Source: Hyperoodon ampullatus (taxonomy: Eukaryota; Chordata; Mammalia; Artiodactyla; Ziphiidae). Taken from it: a stretch of DNA of 64,000 bases. The DNA is taken from assembly GCA_949752795.1 (NCBI GenBank), contig CATKHW010000422.1:2976001-3040000 (forward strand). The letters run 5' to 3'. Shown in pieces: positions 1 through 12,172 of the stretch; position 1 is the stretch's first letter; every line of letters starts with the position of its first letter. The notes below the pieces were generated by a model. The model made no database searches, was not told the DNA's origin, and was given only the letters and a program-made list of their open reading frames with translations. A program made the position numbers and the translations under genes.

Positions 1-151
1 CAATTTGGCAGAGGATGAAAGGGAAGAGGGAGAACCAATGAGAGAGTAGCTGTTAGGCATTTGGACGGGCACATATCACTGTAATTTCCCGGCAGGAAGA
101 AGAATTAACCAAAGTCTCAGCCACCCACTGGGAATCAGTATAGATCCTGAA

Positions 152-163
152 CCAAAATTTTGG
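152..163. repeat. 12-bp palindrome in the monomer
   Basis: ccaaaattttgg is perfectly self-complementary and is present in the copies I inspected. A second short inverted repeat, tgccaa and ttggca around one T, spans the chosen monomer boundary (1737-1749). Both could be chance. Confidence 0.6.
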
Positions 164-389
164 ACTTGCGGTCAGCTCACCAAAAACGAGTTGAAAAATG
201 GAGCTCAGGGGCACAGCAATTCACAAACTGGCCGAGTAATAAAGGACAACTATCGTCCAAAAATCTGTTGAGGGAAGGCAACGAGGTGGACTTGAAAGCG
301 AGGCAGAATAGCAGGAAACAGATTTCAAGAGGTACGTTGGAATCGCCTTTAAAGCACAGGAAGAGGGGCACAACTTCGACAATGATGCA

Positions 390-463
390 CTTGGCCAAAA
401 AGGGCGTATGCATTTTCTCCTGAATATATTCAGGAGAAAACGCATACGCCCTTTTTGGCCAAG
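390..463. repeat. Palindrome, monomer 1, one mismatch
   Basis: Position 412 is A instead of G, opposite C at 441. The change converts a CpG to CpA in the left arm; the right arm is unchanged. Confidence 0.92.
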
Positions 464-1321
464 CAAGCAAGCGGGCAATGCAAATCTGCACTACAAAGAA
501 GTATCACTTCCCACCGGTCAAAAGGGACATCCACAAAATGTGTAAAAACCAGAAAGGCAAGACAGGCCCTAGAGAACAGGGAGCCTTGTTATGCTGATGG
601 GCGCGATGTAAATTGCCAACTGCCTCTCTGGAGGAGTGTATTGTGTTCCCTAAAACAAGTAAACAACAGAGCTACAGAGCCAAGGGCACTTCCAGTCTAG
701 GGAATATACCTTGGGAAAACTGAAAATCAAAAAGACACAGCCACCCCAAAATTTAGGGCTGCACTGCTTACAAGGACCTCAACTTGGGTACACCTTAAAT
801 ATCCCAGGAAATATAAAAATGGTTCAAAAAATTGTGGTACTTACGTACGATGGAATATCCCTCAGCCATGAAATCAATGTCATAAGACCAGTAGCAGCAA
901 AATGGGTGGATTCAGGTACGATGATTCTAAGTGAAATAAGTCACAGAGAAAAAGAAACTTATCATAAGATATCACTTATGAAGATCCTGTAAACATGGCT
1001 ACACGTGAACTGAGTTAGGAAAGAGAACAGTGTCTCACATTTAGAAAACACTCTTATGCCTGCTTAAGGGGGAAGGAGAGGTGGGGTGATGCATAAAACC
1101 AGAGTTTGATATAAGCACAGGTACCGTTCCAAAAACCAACTATGGAATAGACAAGACCTACACCTTCCTCAGTGAAAGGGACTCAAAACCCCATATTTCT
1201 TGCAGAGGAATATATCTGACTAGTAAGAATCTTAAAACCTATGTATTGATATGTCTCCGTAAGGGAATCAAGTGTGTCTAGACTGGCATAAACATGGCAG
1301 CGAGAATCAGCTCAAACCCAC

Positions 1322-1328
1322 TATAAAA
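1322..1328 (+). other. TATA-like motif in the monomer (tataaaa), function unknown
   Basis: tataaaa at monomer position 1322, followed 13 bases later by aataaa at 1341. Both recur in nearly every copy. In copies 21 and 24 the first T is A (36102, 41319), which destroys the TATA match. In an A-rich stretch such motifs occur by chance, and nothing nearby supports a promoter or a polyadenylation site. Confidence 0.3.
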
Positions 1329-1739
1329 AGGAATTTCAAAAATAAAACAAAAAAACTGGGAAATTCTTTACAATTCCTTCAGGGTCTCTGATGAAACCTG
1401 AAATGACCCTATCTACAATGACAGCTGGATGTGGCATAAGGCTGGACACTTGGGACTGACAGGATTGGTGAGATTGGGTGAGCAAATGCAGACCCTTTAA
1501 AGCAATAATGCATGGCACACATTCCATGGGTCCCAACTCTCCAGGTTGAAGGGAATATTACTACAGATATAACATGTACGGGAATCCTAGAGAACGGACA
1601 CACTGTGAATACGAAAGGTTTCTAAAACTCAACGAATAGTCCCTCTCCTGGTGCTCCGGTTTGACTTTCCATCTGCTTTATTATCAACCTCCCAACTTGG
1701 AGAGACAGCCCCTTTAACCTCCTGGTTCGCACAGGTTGC

Positions 1740-3477
1740 CAATTTGGCAGAGGATGAAAGGGAAGAGGGAGAACCAATGAGAGAGTAGCTGTTAGGCATT
1801 TGGACGGGCACATATCACTGTAATTTCCCGGCAGGAAGAAGAATTAACCAAAGTCTCTGCCACCCACCGGGAATCAGTATAGATCCTGAACCAAAATTTT
1901 GGACTTGCGGTCAGCTCACCAAAAACGAGTTGAAAAATGGAGCTCAGGGGCACAGCAATTCACAAACTGGCCGAGTAATAAAGGACAACTATCGTCCAAA
2001 AATCTGTTGAGGGAAGGCAACGAGGCGGACTTGAAAGCGAGGCAGAATAGCAGGAAACAGATTTCCAGAGGTACGTTGGAATCGCCTTTAAAGCACAGGA
2101 AGAGGGGCACAACTTCGACAATGATGCACTTGGCCAAAAAGGGCGTATGCGTTTTCTCCTGAATATATTCAGGAGAAAACGCATACGCCCTTTTTGGCCA
2201 AGCAAGCAAGCGGGCAATGCAAATCTGCACTACAGAGAAGTATCACTTCCCACCGGTCAAAAGGGACATCCACAAAATGTGTAAAAACCAGAAAGGCAAG
2301 ACAGGCCCTGGAGAACAGGGAGCCTTGTTATGCTGATGGGCGGGATGTAAATTGCCAACTGCCTCTCTGGAGGAGTGCATTGTGTTCCCTAAAACAAGTA
2401 AACAACAGAGCTACAGAGCCAAGGGCACTTCCAGTCTAGGGAATATACCTTGGGAAAACTGAAAATCAAAAAGACACAGCCACCCCAAAATTTAGGGCTG
2501 CACTGCTTACAAGGACCTCAACTTGGGTACACCTTAAATATCCCAGGAAATATAAAAATGGTTCAAAAATTGTGGTACTTACGTACGATGGAATATCCCT
2601 CAGCCATGAAACCAATGTCATAAGACCAGTAGCAGCAAAATGGGTGGATTCAGGTACGATGATTCTAAGTGAAATAAGTCACAGAGAAAAAGAAACTTAT
2701 CATAAGATATCACTTATGAAGATCCTGTAAACATGGCTACACTTGAACTGAGTTAGGAAAGAGAACAGTGTCTCACATTTAGAAAACACTCTTATGCCTG
2801 CTTAAGGGGGAAGGAGAGGTGGGGTGATGCATAAAACCAGAGTTTGATATAAGCACAGGTACCGTTCCAAAAACCAACTATGGAATAGACAAGACCTACA
2901 CCTTTCTCAGTGAAAGGGACTCAAAACCCCATATTTCCCGCAGAGGAATATATCTGACTAGTAAGAATCTTAAAACCTATGTATTGATATGTCTCCGTAA
3001 GGGAATCAAGTGTGTCTAGACTGGGATAAATATGGCAGCGAGAATCAGCTCAAACCCACTATAAAAAGGAATTTCAAAAATAAAACAAAAAAACTGGGAA
3101 ATTCTTTACAATTCCTTCAGGGTCTCTGATGAAACCTGAAATGACCCTATCTACAATGACAGCTGGATGTGGCATAAGGCTGGACACTTGGGACTGAGAG
3201 GATTGGTGAGATTGGGTGAGCAAATGCAGACCCTTTAAAGCAATAATGCATGGCACACATTCCATGGGTCCCAACTCTCCAGGTTGAAGGGAATATTACT
3301 ACAGATATAACATGTACGGGAATCCTAGAGAACGGACACACTGTGAATACGAAAGGTTTCTAAAACTCAACGAATAGTCCCTCTCCTGGTGCTCCGGTTT
3401 GACTTTCCATCTGCTTTATTATCAACCTCCCAACTTGGAGAGACAGCCCCTTTAACCTCCTGGTTCGCACAGGTTGC
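1740..3477 (+). repeat. Satellite monomer 2 (1,738 bp)
   Basis: One A is missing from the A run at 2565-2569 (five As where most copies have six), which accounts for the one-base-shorter period. It shares gtctctgcc near 1853-1861 with copy 3 only. The palindrome at 2129-2202 is perfect. It has C at monomer position 327 and G at 946. Private changes are a C near 2612 (aaaccaatg) and a T near 2904 (cctttctc). Confidence 0.93.
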
Positions 3478-5216
3478 CAATTTGGCAGAGGATGAAAGGG
3501 AAGAGGGAGAACCAATGAGAGAGTAGCTGTTAGGCATTTGGACGGGCACATATCACTGTAATTTCCCGGCAGGAAGAAGAATTAACCAAAGTCTCTGCCA
3601 CCCACCGGGAATCAGTATAGATCCTGAACCAAAATTTTGGACTTGCGGTCAGCTCACCAAAAACGAGTTGAAAAATGGAGCTCAGGGGCACAGCAATTCA
3701 CAAACTGGCCGAGTAATAAAGGACAACTATCGTCCAAAAATCTGTTGAGGGAAGGCAGCGAGGCGGACTTGAAAGCGAGGCAGAATAGCAGGAAACAGAT
3801 TTCAAGAGGTACGTTGGAATCGCCTTTAGAGCACAGGAAGAGGGGCACAACTTCGACAATGATGCACTTGGCCAAAAAGGGCGTATGCGTTTTCTCCTGA
3901 ATATATTCAGGAGAAAACGCATACGCCCTTTTTGGCCAAGCAAGCAAGCGGGCAATGCAAATCTGCACTACAGAGAAGTATCACTTCCCACCGGTCAAAA
4001 GGGACATCCACAAAATGTGTAAAAACCAGAAAGGCAAGACAGGCCCTGGAGAACAGGGAGCCTTGTTATGCTGATGGGCGGGATGTAAATTGCCAACTGC
4101 CTCTCTGGAGGAGTGCATTGTGTTCCCTAAAACAAGTAAACAACAGAGCTACAGAGCCAAGGGCACTTCCAGTCTAGGGAATATACCTTGGGAAAACTGA
4201 AAATCAAAAAGACACAGCCACCCCAAAATTTAGGGCTGCACTGCTTACAAGGACCTCAACTTGGGTACACCTTAAATATCCCAGGAAATATAAAAATGGT
4301 TCAAAAAATTGTGGTACTTACGTACGATGGAATATCCCTCAGCCATGAAATCAATGTCATAAGACCAGTAGCAGCAAAATGGGTGGATTCAGGTATGATG
4401 ATTCTAAGTGAAATAAGTCACACAGAAAAAGAAACTTATCATAAGATATCACTTATGAAGATCCTGTAAACATGGCTACTCTTGAACTGAGTTAGGAAAG
4501 AGAACAGTGTCTCACATTTAGAAAACACTCTTATGCCTGCTTAAGGGGGAAGGAGAGGTGGGGTGATGCATAAAACCAGAGTTTGATATAAGCACAGGTA
4601 CCGTTCCAAAAACCAACTATGGAATAGACAAGACCTACACCTTCCTCAGTGAAAGGGACTCAAAACCCCATATTTCCCGCAGAGGAATATATCTGACTAG
4701 TAAGAATCTTAAAACCTATGTATTGATATGTCTCCGTAAGGGAATCAAGTGTGTCTAGACTGGGATAAATATGGCAGCGAGAATCAGCTCAAACCCACTA
4801 TAAAAAGGAATTTCAACAATAAAACAAAAAAACTGGGAAATTCTTTACAATTCCTTCAGGGTCTCTTTTGAAACCTGAAATGACCCTATCTACAATGACA
4901 GCTGGATGTGGCATAAGGCTGGACACTTGGGACTGAGAGGATTGGTGAGATTGGGTGAGCAAATGCAGACCCTTTAAAGCAATAATGCATGGCACACATT
5001 CCATGGGTCCCAACTCTCCAGGTTGAAGGGAATATTACTACAGATATAACATGTACGGGAATCCTAGAGAACGGACACACTGTGAATACGAAAGGTTTCT
5101 AAAACTCAACGAATAGTCCCTCTCCTGGTGCTCCGGTTTGACTTTCCATCTGCTTTATTATCAACCTCCCAACTTGGAGAGACAGCCCCTTTAACCTCCT
5201 GGTTCGCACAGGTTGC
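3478..5216 (+). repeat. Satellite monomer 3
   Basis: The front half resembles copy 2 (gtctctgcc), while the back half, with ttcaacaat near 4815 and tcttttgaaacc near 4865, matches copy 5. The copy is therefore a mosaic. Private changes include gcagcgagg near 3757 and a CpG transition caggtatgatg near 4396. It has tttagagcac, shared with copies 13, 20, 21 and 24. The palindrome at 3867-3940 is perfect. Confidence 0.93.
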
Positions 5217-6955
5217 CAATTTGGCAGAGGATGAAAGGGAAGAGGGAGAACCAATGAGAGAGTAGCTGTTAGGCATTTGGACGGGCACATATCACTGTAA
5301 TTTCCCGGCAGGAAGAAGAATTAACCAAAGACTCAGCCACCCACCGGGAATCAGTATAGATCCTGAACCAAAATTTTGGACTTGCGGTCAGCTCACCAAA
5401 AACGAGTTGAAAAATGGAGCTCAGGGGCGCAGCAATTCACAAACTGGCCGAGTAATAAAGGACAACTATCGTCCAAAAATCTGTTGAGGGAAGGCAATGA
5501 GGTGGACTTGAAAGCGTGGCAGAATAGCAGGAAACAGATTTCAAGAGGTACGTTGGAATCGCCTTTAAAGCACAGGAAGAGGGGCACAACTTCGACAATG
5601 ATGCACTTGGCTAAAAAGGGCGTATGCGTTTTCTCCTGAATATATTCAGGAGAAAACACATACGCCCTTTTTGGCCAAGCAAGCAAGCGGGCAATGCAAA
5701 TCCGCACTACAAAGAAGTATCACTTCCCACCAGTCAAAAGGGATATCCACAAAATGTGTAAAAACCAGAAAGGCAAGACTGGCCCTGGAGAACAGGGTGC
5801 CTTGTTATGCTGATGGGCAGGATGTAAATTGCCAACTGCCTCTCTGGAGGAGTGCATTGTGTTCCCTAAAACAAGTAAACAACAGAGCTACAGAGCCAAG
5901 GGCACTTCCAGTCTAGGGAATATACCTTGGGAAAACTGAAAATCAAAAAGACAGAGCCACCCCAAAATTTAGGGCTGCACTGCTTACAAGGACCTCAACT
6001 TGGGTACACCTTAAATATCCCAGGAAATATAAAAATGGTTCAAAAAATTGTGGTACTTACGTACGATGGAATATCCCTCAGCCATGAAATCAATGTCATA
6101 AGACCAGTAGCAGCAAAATGGGTGGATTCAGGTACGATGATTCTAAGTGAAATAAGTCACACAGAAAAAGAAACTTATCATAAGATATCACTTATGAAGA
6201 TCCTGTAAACATGGCTACACTTGAACTGAGTTAGGAAAGAGAACAGTGTCTCACATTTAGAAAACACTCTTATGCCTGCTTAAGGGGGAAGGAGAGGTGG
6301 GGTGATGCATAAAACCAGAGTTTGATATAAGCACAGGTACCGTTCCAAAAACCAACTATGGAATAGACAAGACCTACACCTTCCTCAGTGAAAGGGACTC
6401 AAAACCCCATATTTCCCGCAGAGGAATATATCTGACTAGTAAGAATCTTAAAACCTATGTATTGATATGTCTCCGTAAGGGAATCAAGTGTGTCTAGACT
6501 GGGATAAATATGGCAGCGAGAATCAGCTCAAACCCACTATAAAAAGGAATTTCAAAAATAAAACAAAAAAACTGGGAAATTCTTTACAATTCCTTCAGGG
6601 TCTCTGATGAAACCTGAAATGACCCTATCTACAATGACAGCTGGATGTGGCATAAGGCTGGACACTTGGGACTGAGAGGATTGGTGAGATTGGGTGAGCA
6701 AATGCAGACCCTTTAAAGCAATAATGCATGGCACACATTCCATGGGTCCCAACTCTCCAGGTTGAAGGGAATATTACTACAGATATAACATGTACGGGAA
6801 TCCTAGAGAACGGACACACTGTGAATACGAAAGGTTTCTAAAACTCAACGAATAGTCCCTCTCCTGGTGCTCCGGTTTGACTTTCCATCTGCTTTATTAT
6901 CAACCTCCCAAATTGGAGAGACAGCCCCTTTAACCTCCTGGTTCGCACAGGTTGC
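5217..6955 (+). repeat. Satellite monomer 4 (minor subfamily; twin of copy 6)
   Basis: This is one of the most divergent copies, with about 18 differences from the common sequence. It carries the minor-subfamily set G213, T282, T301, T528 and T582 (monomer positions) seen otherwise only in copies 6, 22 and 25. It also carries gactcag near 5330, gaggtggac near 5500, gacagagcc near 5950 and cccaaattgg near 6908. The palindrome at 5606-5679 has two mismatches. Confidence 0.93.
5606..5679. repeat. Palindrome, monomer 4, two mismatches
   Basis: The left arm reads ggctaaaaag (C to T) and the right arm reads aaaacacatacg (a CpG-to-CpA change). The two changes are not opposite each other, so they do not compensate. 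Confidence 0.92.
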
Positions 6956-8694
6956 CAATTTGGCAGAGGATGAAAGGGAAGAGGGAGAACCAATGAGAGA
7001 GTAGCTGTTAGGCATTTGGACGGGCACATATCACTGTAATTTCCCGGCAGGAAGAAGAATTAACCAAAGTCTCAGCCACCCACCGGGAATCAGTATAGAT
7101 CCTGAACCAAAATTTTGGACTTGCGGTCAGCTCACCAAAAACGAGTTGAAAAATGGAGCTCAGGGGCACAGCAATTCACAAACTGGCCGAGTAATAAAGG
7201 ACAACTATCGTCCAAAAATCTGTTGAGGGAAGGCAACGAGGCGGACTTGAAAGCGAGGCAGAATAGCAGGAAACAGATTTCCAGAGGTACGTTGGAATTG
7301 CCTTTAAAGCACAGGAAGAGGGGCACAACTTCGACAATGATGCACTTGGCCAAAAAGGGCGTATGCGTTTTCTCCTGAATATATTCAGGAGAAAACGCAT
7401 ACGCCCTTTTTGGCCAAGCAAGCAAGCGGGCAATGCAAATCTGCACTACAAAGAAGTATCACTTCCCACCGGTCAAAAGGGACATCCACAAAATGTGTAA
7501 AAACCAGAAAGGCAAGACAGGCCCTGGAGAACAGGGAGCCTTGTTATGCTGATGGGCGGGATGTAAATTGCCAACTGCCTCTCTGGAGGAGTGCATTGTG
7601 TTCCCTAAAACAAGTAAAGAACAGAGCTACAGAGCCAAGGGCACTTCCAGTCTAGGGAATATACCTTGGGAAAACTGAAAATCAAAAAGACACAGCCACC
7701 CCAAAATTTAGGGCTGCACTGCTTACAAGGACCTCAACTTGGGTACACCTTAAATATCCCAGGAAATATAAAAATGGTTCAAAAAATTGTGGTACTTACG
7801 TACGATGGAATATCCCTCAGCCATGAAATCAATGTCATAAGACCAGTAGCAGCAAAATGGGTGGATTCAGGTACGATGATTCTAAGTGAAATAAGTCACA
7901 GAGAAAAAGAAACTTATCATAAGATATCACTTATGAAGATCCTGTAAACATGGCTACACTTGAACTGAGTTAGGAAAGAGAACAGTGTCTCACATTTAGA
8001 AAACACTCTTATGCCTGCTTAAGGGGGAAGGAGAGGTGGGGTGATGCATAAAACCAGAGTTTGATATAAGCACAGGTACCGTTCCAAAAACCAACTATGG
8101 AATAGACAAGACCTTCACCTTCCTCAGTGAAAGGGACTCAAAACCCCATATTTCCCGCAGAGGAATATATCTGACTAGTAAGAATCTTAAAACCTATGTA
8201 TTGATATGTCTCCGTAAGGGAATCAAGTGTGTCTAGACTGGGATAAATATGGCAGCGAGAATCAGCTCAAACCCACTATAAAAAGGAATTTCAACAATAA
8301 AACAAAAAAACTGGGAAATTCTTTACAATTCCTTCAGGGTCTCTTTTGAAACCTGAAATGACCCTATCTACAATGACAGCTGGATGTGGCATAAGGCTGG
8401 ACACTTGGGACTGAGAGGATTGGTGAGATTGGGTGAGCAAATGCAGACCCTTTAAAGCAATAATGCATGGCACACATTCCATGGGTCCCAACTCTCCAGG
8501 TTGAAGGGAATATTACTACAGATATAACATGTACGGGAATCCTAGAGAACGGACACACTGTGAATACGAAAGGTTTCTAAAACTCAACGAATAGTCCCTC
8601 TCCTGGTGCTCCGGTTTGACTTTCCATCTGCTTTATTATCAACCTCCCAACTTGGAGAGACAGCCCCTTTAACCTCCTGGTTCGCACAGGTTGC
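6956..8694 (+). repeat. Satellite monomer 5
   Basis: The front half (ggaattgcc near 7295, agtaaagaac near 7612, C at monomer position 327) matches copy 7. The back half (ttcaacaat near 8293, tcttttgaaacc near 8343) matches copy 3. This is expected at the junction of a two-monomer tandem duplication. A private ccttcacc lies at 8113. The palindrome at 7345-7418 is perfect. Confidence 0.93.
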
Positions 8695-10433
8695 CAATTT
8701 GGCAGAGGATGAAAGGGAAGAGGGAGAACCAATGAGAGAGTAGCTGTTAGGCATTTGGACGGGCACATATCACTGTAATTTCCCGGCAGGAAGAAGAATT
8801 AACCAAAGACTCAGCCACCCACCGGGAATCAGTATAGATCCTGAACCAAAATTTTGGACTTGCGGTCAGCTCACCAAAAACGAGTTGAAAAATGGAGCTC
8901 AGGGGCGCAGCAATTCACAAACTGGCCGAGTAATAAAGGACAACTATCGTCCAAAAATCTGTTGAGGGAAGGCAATGAGGTGGACTTGAAAGCGTGGCAG
9001 AATAGCAGGAAACAGATTTCAAGAGGTACGTTGGAATCGCCTTTAAAGCACAGGAAGAGGGGCACAACTTCGACAATGATGCACTTGGCTAAAAAGGGCG
9101 TATGCGTTTTCTCCTGAATATATTCAGGAGAAAACACATACGCCCTTTTTGGCCAAGCAAGCAAGCGGGCAATGCAAATCCGCACTACAAAGAAGTATCA
9201 CTTCCCACCAGTCAAAAGGGATATCCACAAAATGTGTAAAAACCAGAAAGGCAAGACTGGCCCTGGAGAACAGGGTGCCTTGTTATGCTGATGGGCAGGA
9301 TGTAAATTGCCAACTGCCTCTCTGGAGGAGTGCATTGTGTTCCCTAAAACAAGTAAACAACAGAGCTACAGAGCCAAGGGCACTTCCAGTCTAGGGAATA
9401 TACCTTGGGAAAACTGAAAATCAAAAAGACAGAGCCACCCCAAAATTTAGGGCTGCACTGCTTACAAGGACCTCAACTTGGGTACACCTTAAATATCCCA
9501 GGAAATATAAAAATGGTTCAAAAAATTGTGGTACTTACGTACGATGGAATATCCCTCAGCCATGAAATCAATGTCATAAGACCAGTAGCAGCAAAATGGG
9601 TGGATTCAGGTACGATGATTCTAAGTGAAATAAGTCACACAGAAAAAGAAACTTATCATAAGATATCACTTATGAAGATCCTGTAAACATGGCTACACTT
9701 GAACTGAGTTAGGAAAGAGAACAGTGTCTCACATTTAGAAAACACTCTTATGCCTGCTTAAGGGGGAAGGAGAGGTGGGGTGATGCATAAAACCAGAGTT
9801 TGATATAAGCACAGGTACCGTTCCAAAAACCAACTATGGAATAGACAAGACCTACACCTTCCTCAGTGAAAGGGACTCAAAACCCCATATTTCCCGCAGA
9901 GGAATATATCTGACTAGTAAGAATCTTAAAACCTATGTATTGATATGTCTCCGTAAGGGAATCAAGTGTGTCTAGACTGGGATAAATATGGCAGCGAGAA
10001 TCAGCTCAAACCCACTATAAAAAGGAATTTCAAAAATAAAACAAAAAAACTGGGAAATTCTTTACAATTCCTTCAGGGTCTCTGATGAAACCTGAAATGA
10101 CCCTATCTACAATGACAGCTGGATGTGGCATAAGGCTGGACACTTGGGACTGAGAGGATTGGTGAGATTGGGTGAGCAAATGCAGACCCTTTAAAGCAAT
10201 AATGCATGGCACACATTCCATGGGTCCCAACTCTCCAGGTTGAAGGGAATATTACTACAGATATAACATGTACGGGAATCCTAGAGAACGGACACACTGT
10301 GAATACGAAAGGTTTCTAAAACTCAACGAATAGTCCCTCTCCTGGTGCTCCGGTTTGACTTTCCATCTGCTTTATTATCAACCTCCCAAATTGGAGAGAC
10401 AGCCCCTTTAACCTCCTGGTTCGCACAGGTTGC
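8695..10433 (+). repeat. Satellite monomer 6 (twin of copy 4)
   Basis: It carries every diagnostic variant of copy 4, including the two palindrome mismatches (palindrome 9084-9157) and the cccaaattgg change near 10386. I saw no difference between the two copies when reading them side by side, but I did not run an alignment. Confidence 0.93.
9084..9157. repeat. Palindrome, monomer 6, two mismatches
   Basis: It carries exactly the same two changes as monomer 4. This supports copying of the whole monomer by duplication rather than independent mutation. Confidence 0.92.
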
Positions 10434-12172
10434 CAATTTGGCAGAGGATGAAAGGGAAGAGGGAGAACCAATGAGAGAGTAGCTGTTAGGCATTTGGACG
10501 GGCACATATCACTGTAATTTCCCGGCAGGAAGAAGAATTAACCAAAGTCTCAGCCACCCACCGGGAATCAGTATAGATCCTGAACCAAAATTTTGGACTT
10601 GCGGTCAGCTCACCAAAAACGAGTTGAAAAATGGAGCTCAGGGGCACAGCAATTCACAAACTGGCCGAGTAATAAAGGACAACTATCGTCCAAAAATCTG
10701 TTGAGGGAAGGCAACGAGGCGGACTTGAAAGCGAGGCAGAATAGCAGGAAACAGATTTCCAGAGGTACGTTGGAATTGCCTTTAAAGCACAGGAAGAGGG
10801 GCACAACTTCGACAATGATGCACTTGGCCAAAAAGGGCGTATGCGTTTTCTCCTGAATATATTCAGGAGAAAACGCATACGCCCTTTTTGGCCAAGCAAG
10901 CAAGCGGGCAATGCAAATCTGCACTACAAAGAAGTATCACTTCCCACCGGTCAAAAGGGACATCCACAAAATGTGTAAAAACCAGAAAGGCAAGACAGGC
11001 CCTGGAGAACAGGGAGCCTTGTTATGCTGATGGGCGGGATGTAAATTGCCAACTGCCTCTCTGGAGGAGTGCATTGTGTTCCCTAAAACAAGTAAAGAAC
11101 AGAGCTACAGAGCCAAGGGCACTTCCAGTCTAGGGAATATACCTTGGGAAAACTGAAAATCAAAAAGACACAGCCACCCCAAAATTTAGGGCTGCACTGC
11201 TTACAAGGACCTCAACTTGGGTACACCTTAAATATCCCAGGAAATATAAAAATGGTTCAAAAAATTGTGGTACTTACGTACGATGGAATATCCCTCAGCC
11301 ATGAAATCAATGTCATAAGACCAGTAGCAGCAAAATGGGTGGATTCAGGTACGATGATTCTAAGTGAAATAAGTCACAGAGAAAAAGAAACTTATCATAA
11401 GATATCACTTATGAAGATCCTGTAAACATGGCTACACTTGAACTGAGTTAGGAAAGAGAACAGTGTCTCACATTTAGAAAACACTCTTATGCCTGCTTAA
11501 GGGGGAAGGAGAGGTGGGGTGATGCATAAAACCAGAGTTTGATATAAGCACAGGTACCGTTCCAAAAACCAACTATGGAATAGACAAGACCTACACCTTC
11601 CTCAGTGAAAGGGACTCAAAACCCCATATTTCCTGCAGAGGAAAATATCTGACTAGTAAGAATCTTAAAACCTATGTATTGATATGTCTCCGTAAGGGAA
11701 TCAAGTGTGTCTAGACTGGGATAAATATGGCAGCGAGAATCAGCTCAAACCCACTATAAAAAGGAATTTCAAAAATAAAACAAAAAAACTGGGAAATTCT
11801 TTACAATTCCTTCAGGGTCTCTGATGAAACCTGAAATGACCCTATCTACAATGACAGCTGGATGTGGCATAAGGCTGGACACTTGGGACTGAGAGGATTG
11901 GTGAGATTGGGTGAGCAAATGCAGACCCTTTAAAGCAATAATGCATGGCACACATTCCATGGGTCCCAACTCTCCAGGTTGAAGGGAATATTACTACAGA
12001 TATAACATGTACGGGAATCCTAGAGAACGGACACACTGTGAATACGAAAGGTTTCTAAAACTCAACGAATAGTCCCTCTCCTGGTGCTCCGGTTTGACTT
12101 TCCATCTGCTTTATTATCAACCTCCCAACTTGGAGAGACAGCCCCTTTAACCTCCTGGTTCGCACAGGTTGC
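10434..12172 (+). repeat. Satellite monomer 7
   Basis: The front half is a twin of the front half of copy 5 (ggaattgcc near 10773, agtaaagaac near 11090). Identity to copy 5 ends around 11630, where this copy has cctgcag and a private gaaaatatc. The palindrome at 10823-10896 is perfect. Confidence 0.93.

Larger units (their letters stand above)
1..1739 (+). repeat. Satellite monomer 1
   Basis: This copy defines the coordinate system used for monomer positions. Its palindrome at 390-463 has one mismatch, at 412. Private changes include ccctagag near 569, a gcgcg in place of gcggg near 602, ctacacgtg near 1001, and actgacagg (G to C) near 1457. It carries A at monomer position 327 and G at 946. 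It shares ggcataaac near 1284 with copies 10 and 15. Confidence 0.93.
4636..8113 (+). repeat. Two-monomer duplicated block, left unit
   Basis: This 3,478-bp unit (end of copy 3, copy 4, front of copy 5) recurs at 8114-11591. The two agree at every diagnostic site I checked between about 4,640 and 8,110, including minor-subfamily changes. A single private base (T at 8113) marks the join. Agreement continues a little beyond each side, from about 4,480 to 8,155. Confidence 0.8.
8114..11591 (+). repeat. Two-monomer duplicated block, right unit
   Basis: Tandem partner of 4636-8113, covering the end of copy 5, copy 6 and the front of copy 7. Similarity stops near 11,630 at cctgcag and gaaaatatc in copy 7. 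Confidence 0.8.

Noticed and set aside
464..474. A microsatellite at caagcaagcaag, next to the palindrome
   Set aside because: Only about three units, and the same length in all copies read, so it is not a variable repeat.
160..992. Recurring reading frames of 60-104 codons on both strands in every monomer, taken as genes
   Set aside because: The recurring frames whose start codon I checked open at non-ATG codons (TTG or GTG). Frames overlap on both strands, no domain is recognisable, and one-base indels (copies 2, 12, 13, 15) break or fuse them freely. They recur only because the DNA repeats. Part of their similarity across strands comes from the palindrome, which encodes the same peptide in both directions.
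1..1739. A CENP-B box that would mark a centromeric satellite
   Set aside because: I checked the ttcg/cggg and cccg/cgaa spacings on both strands of the monomer by eye and found no match to the 17-bp box.
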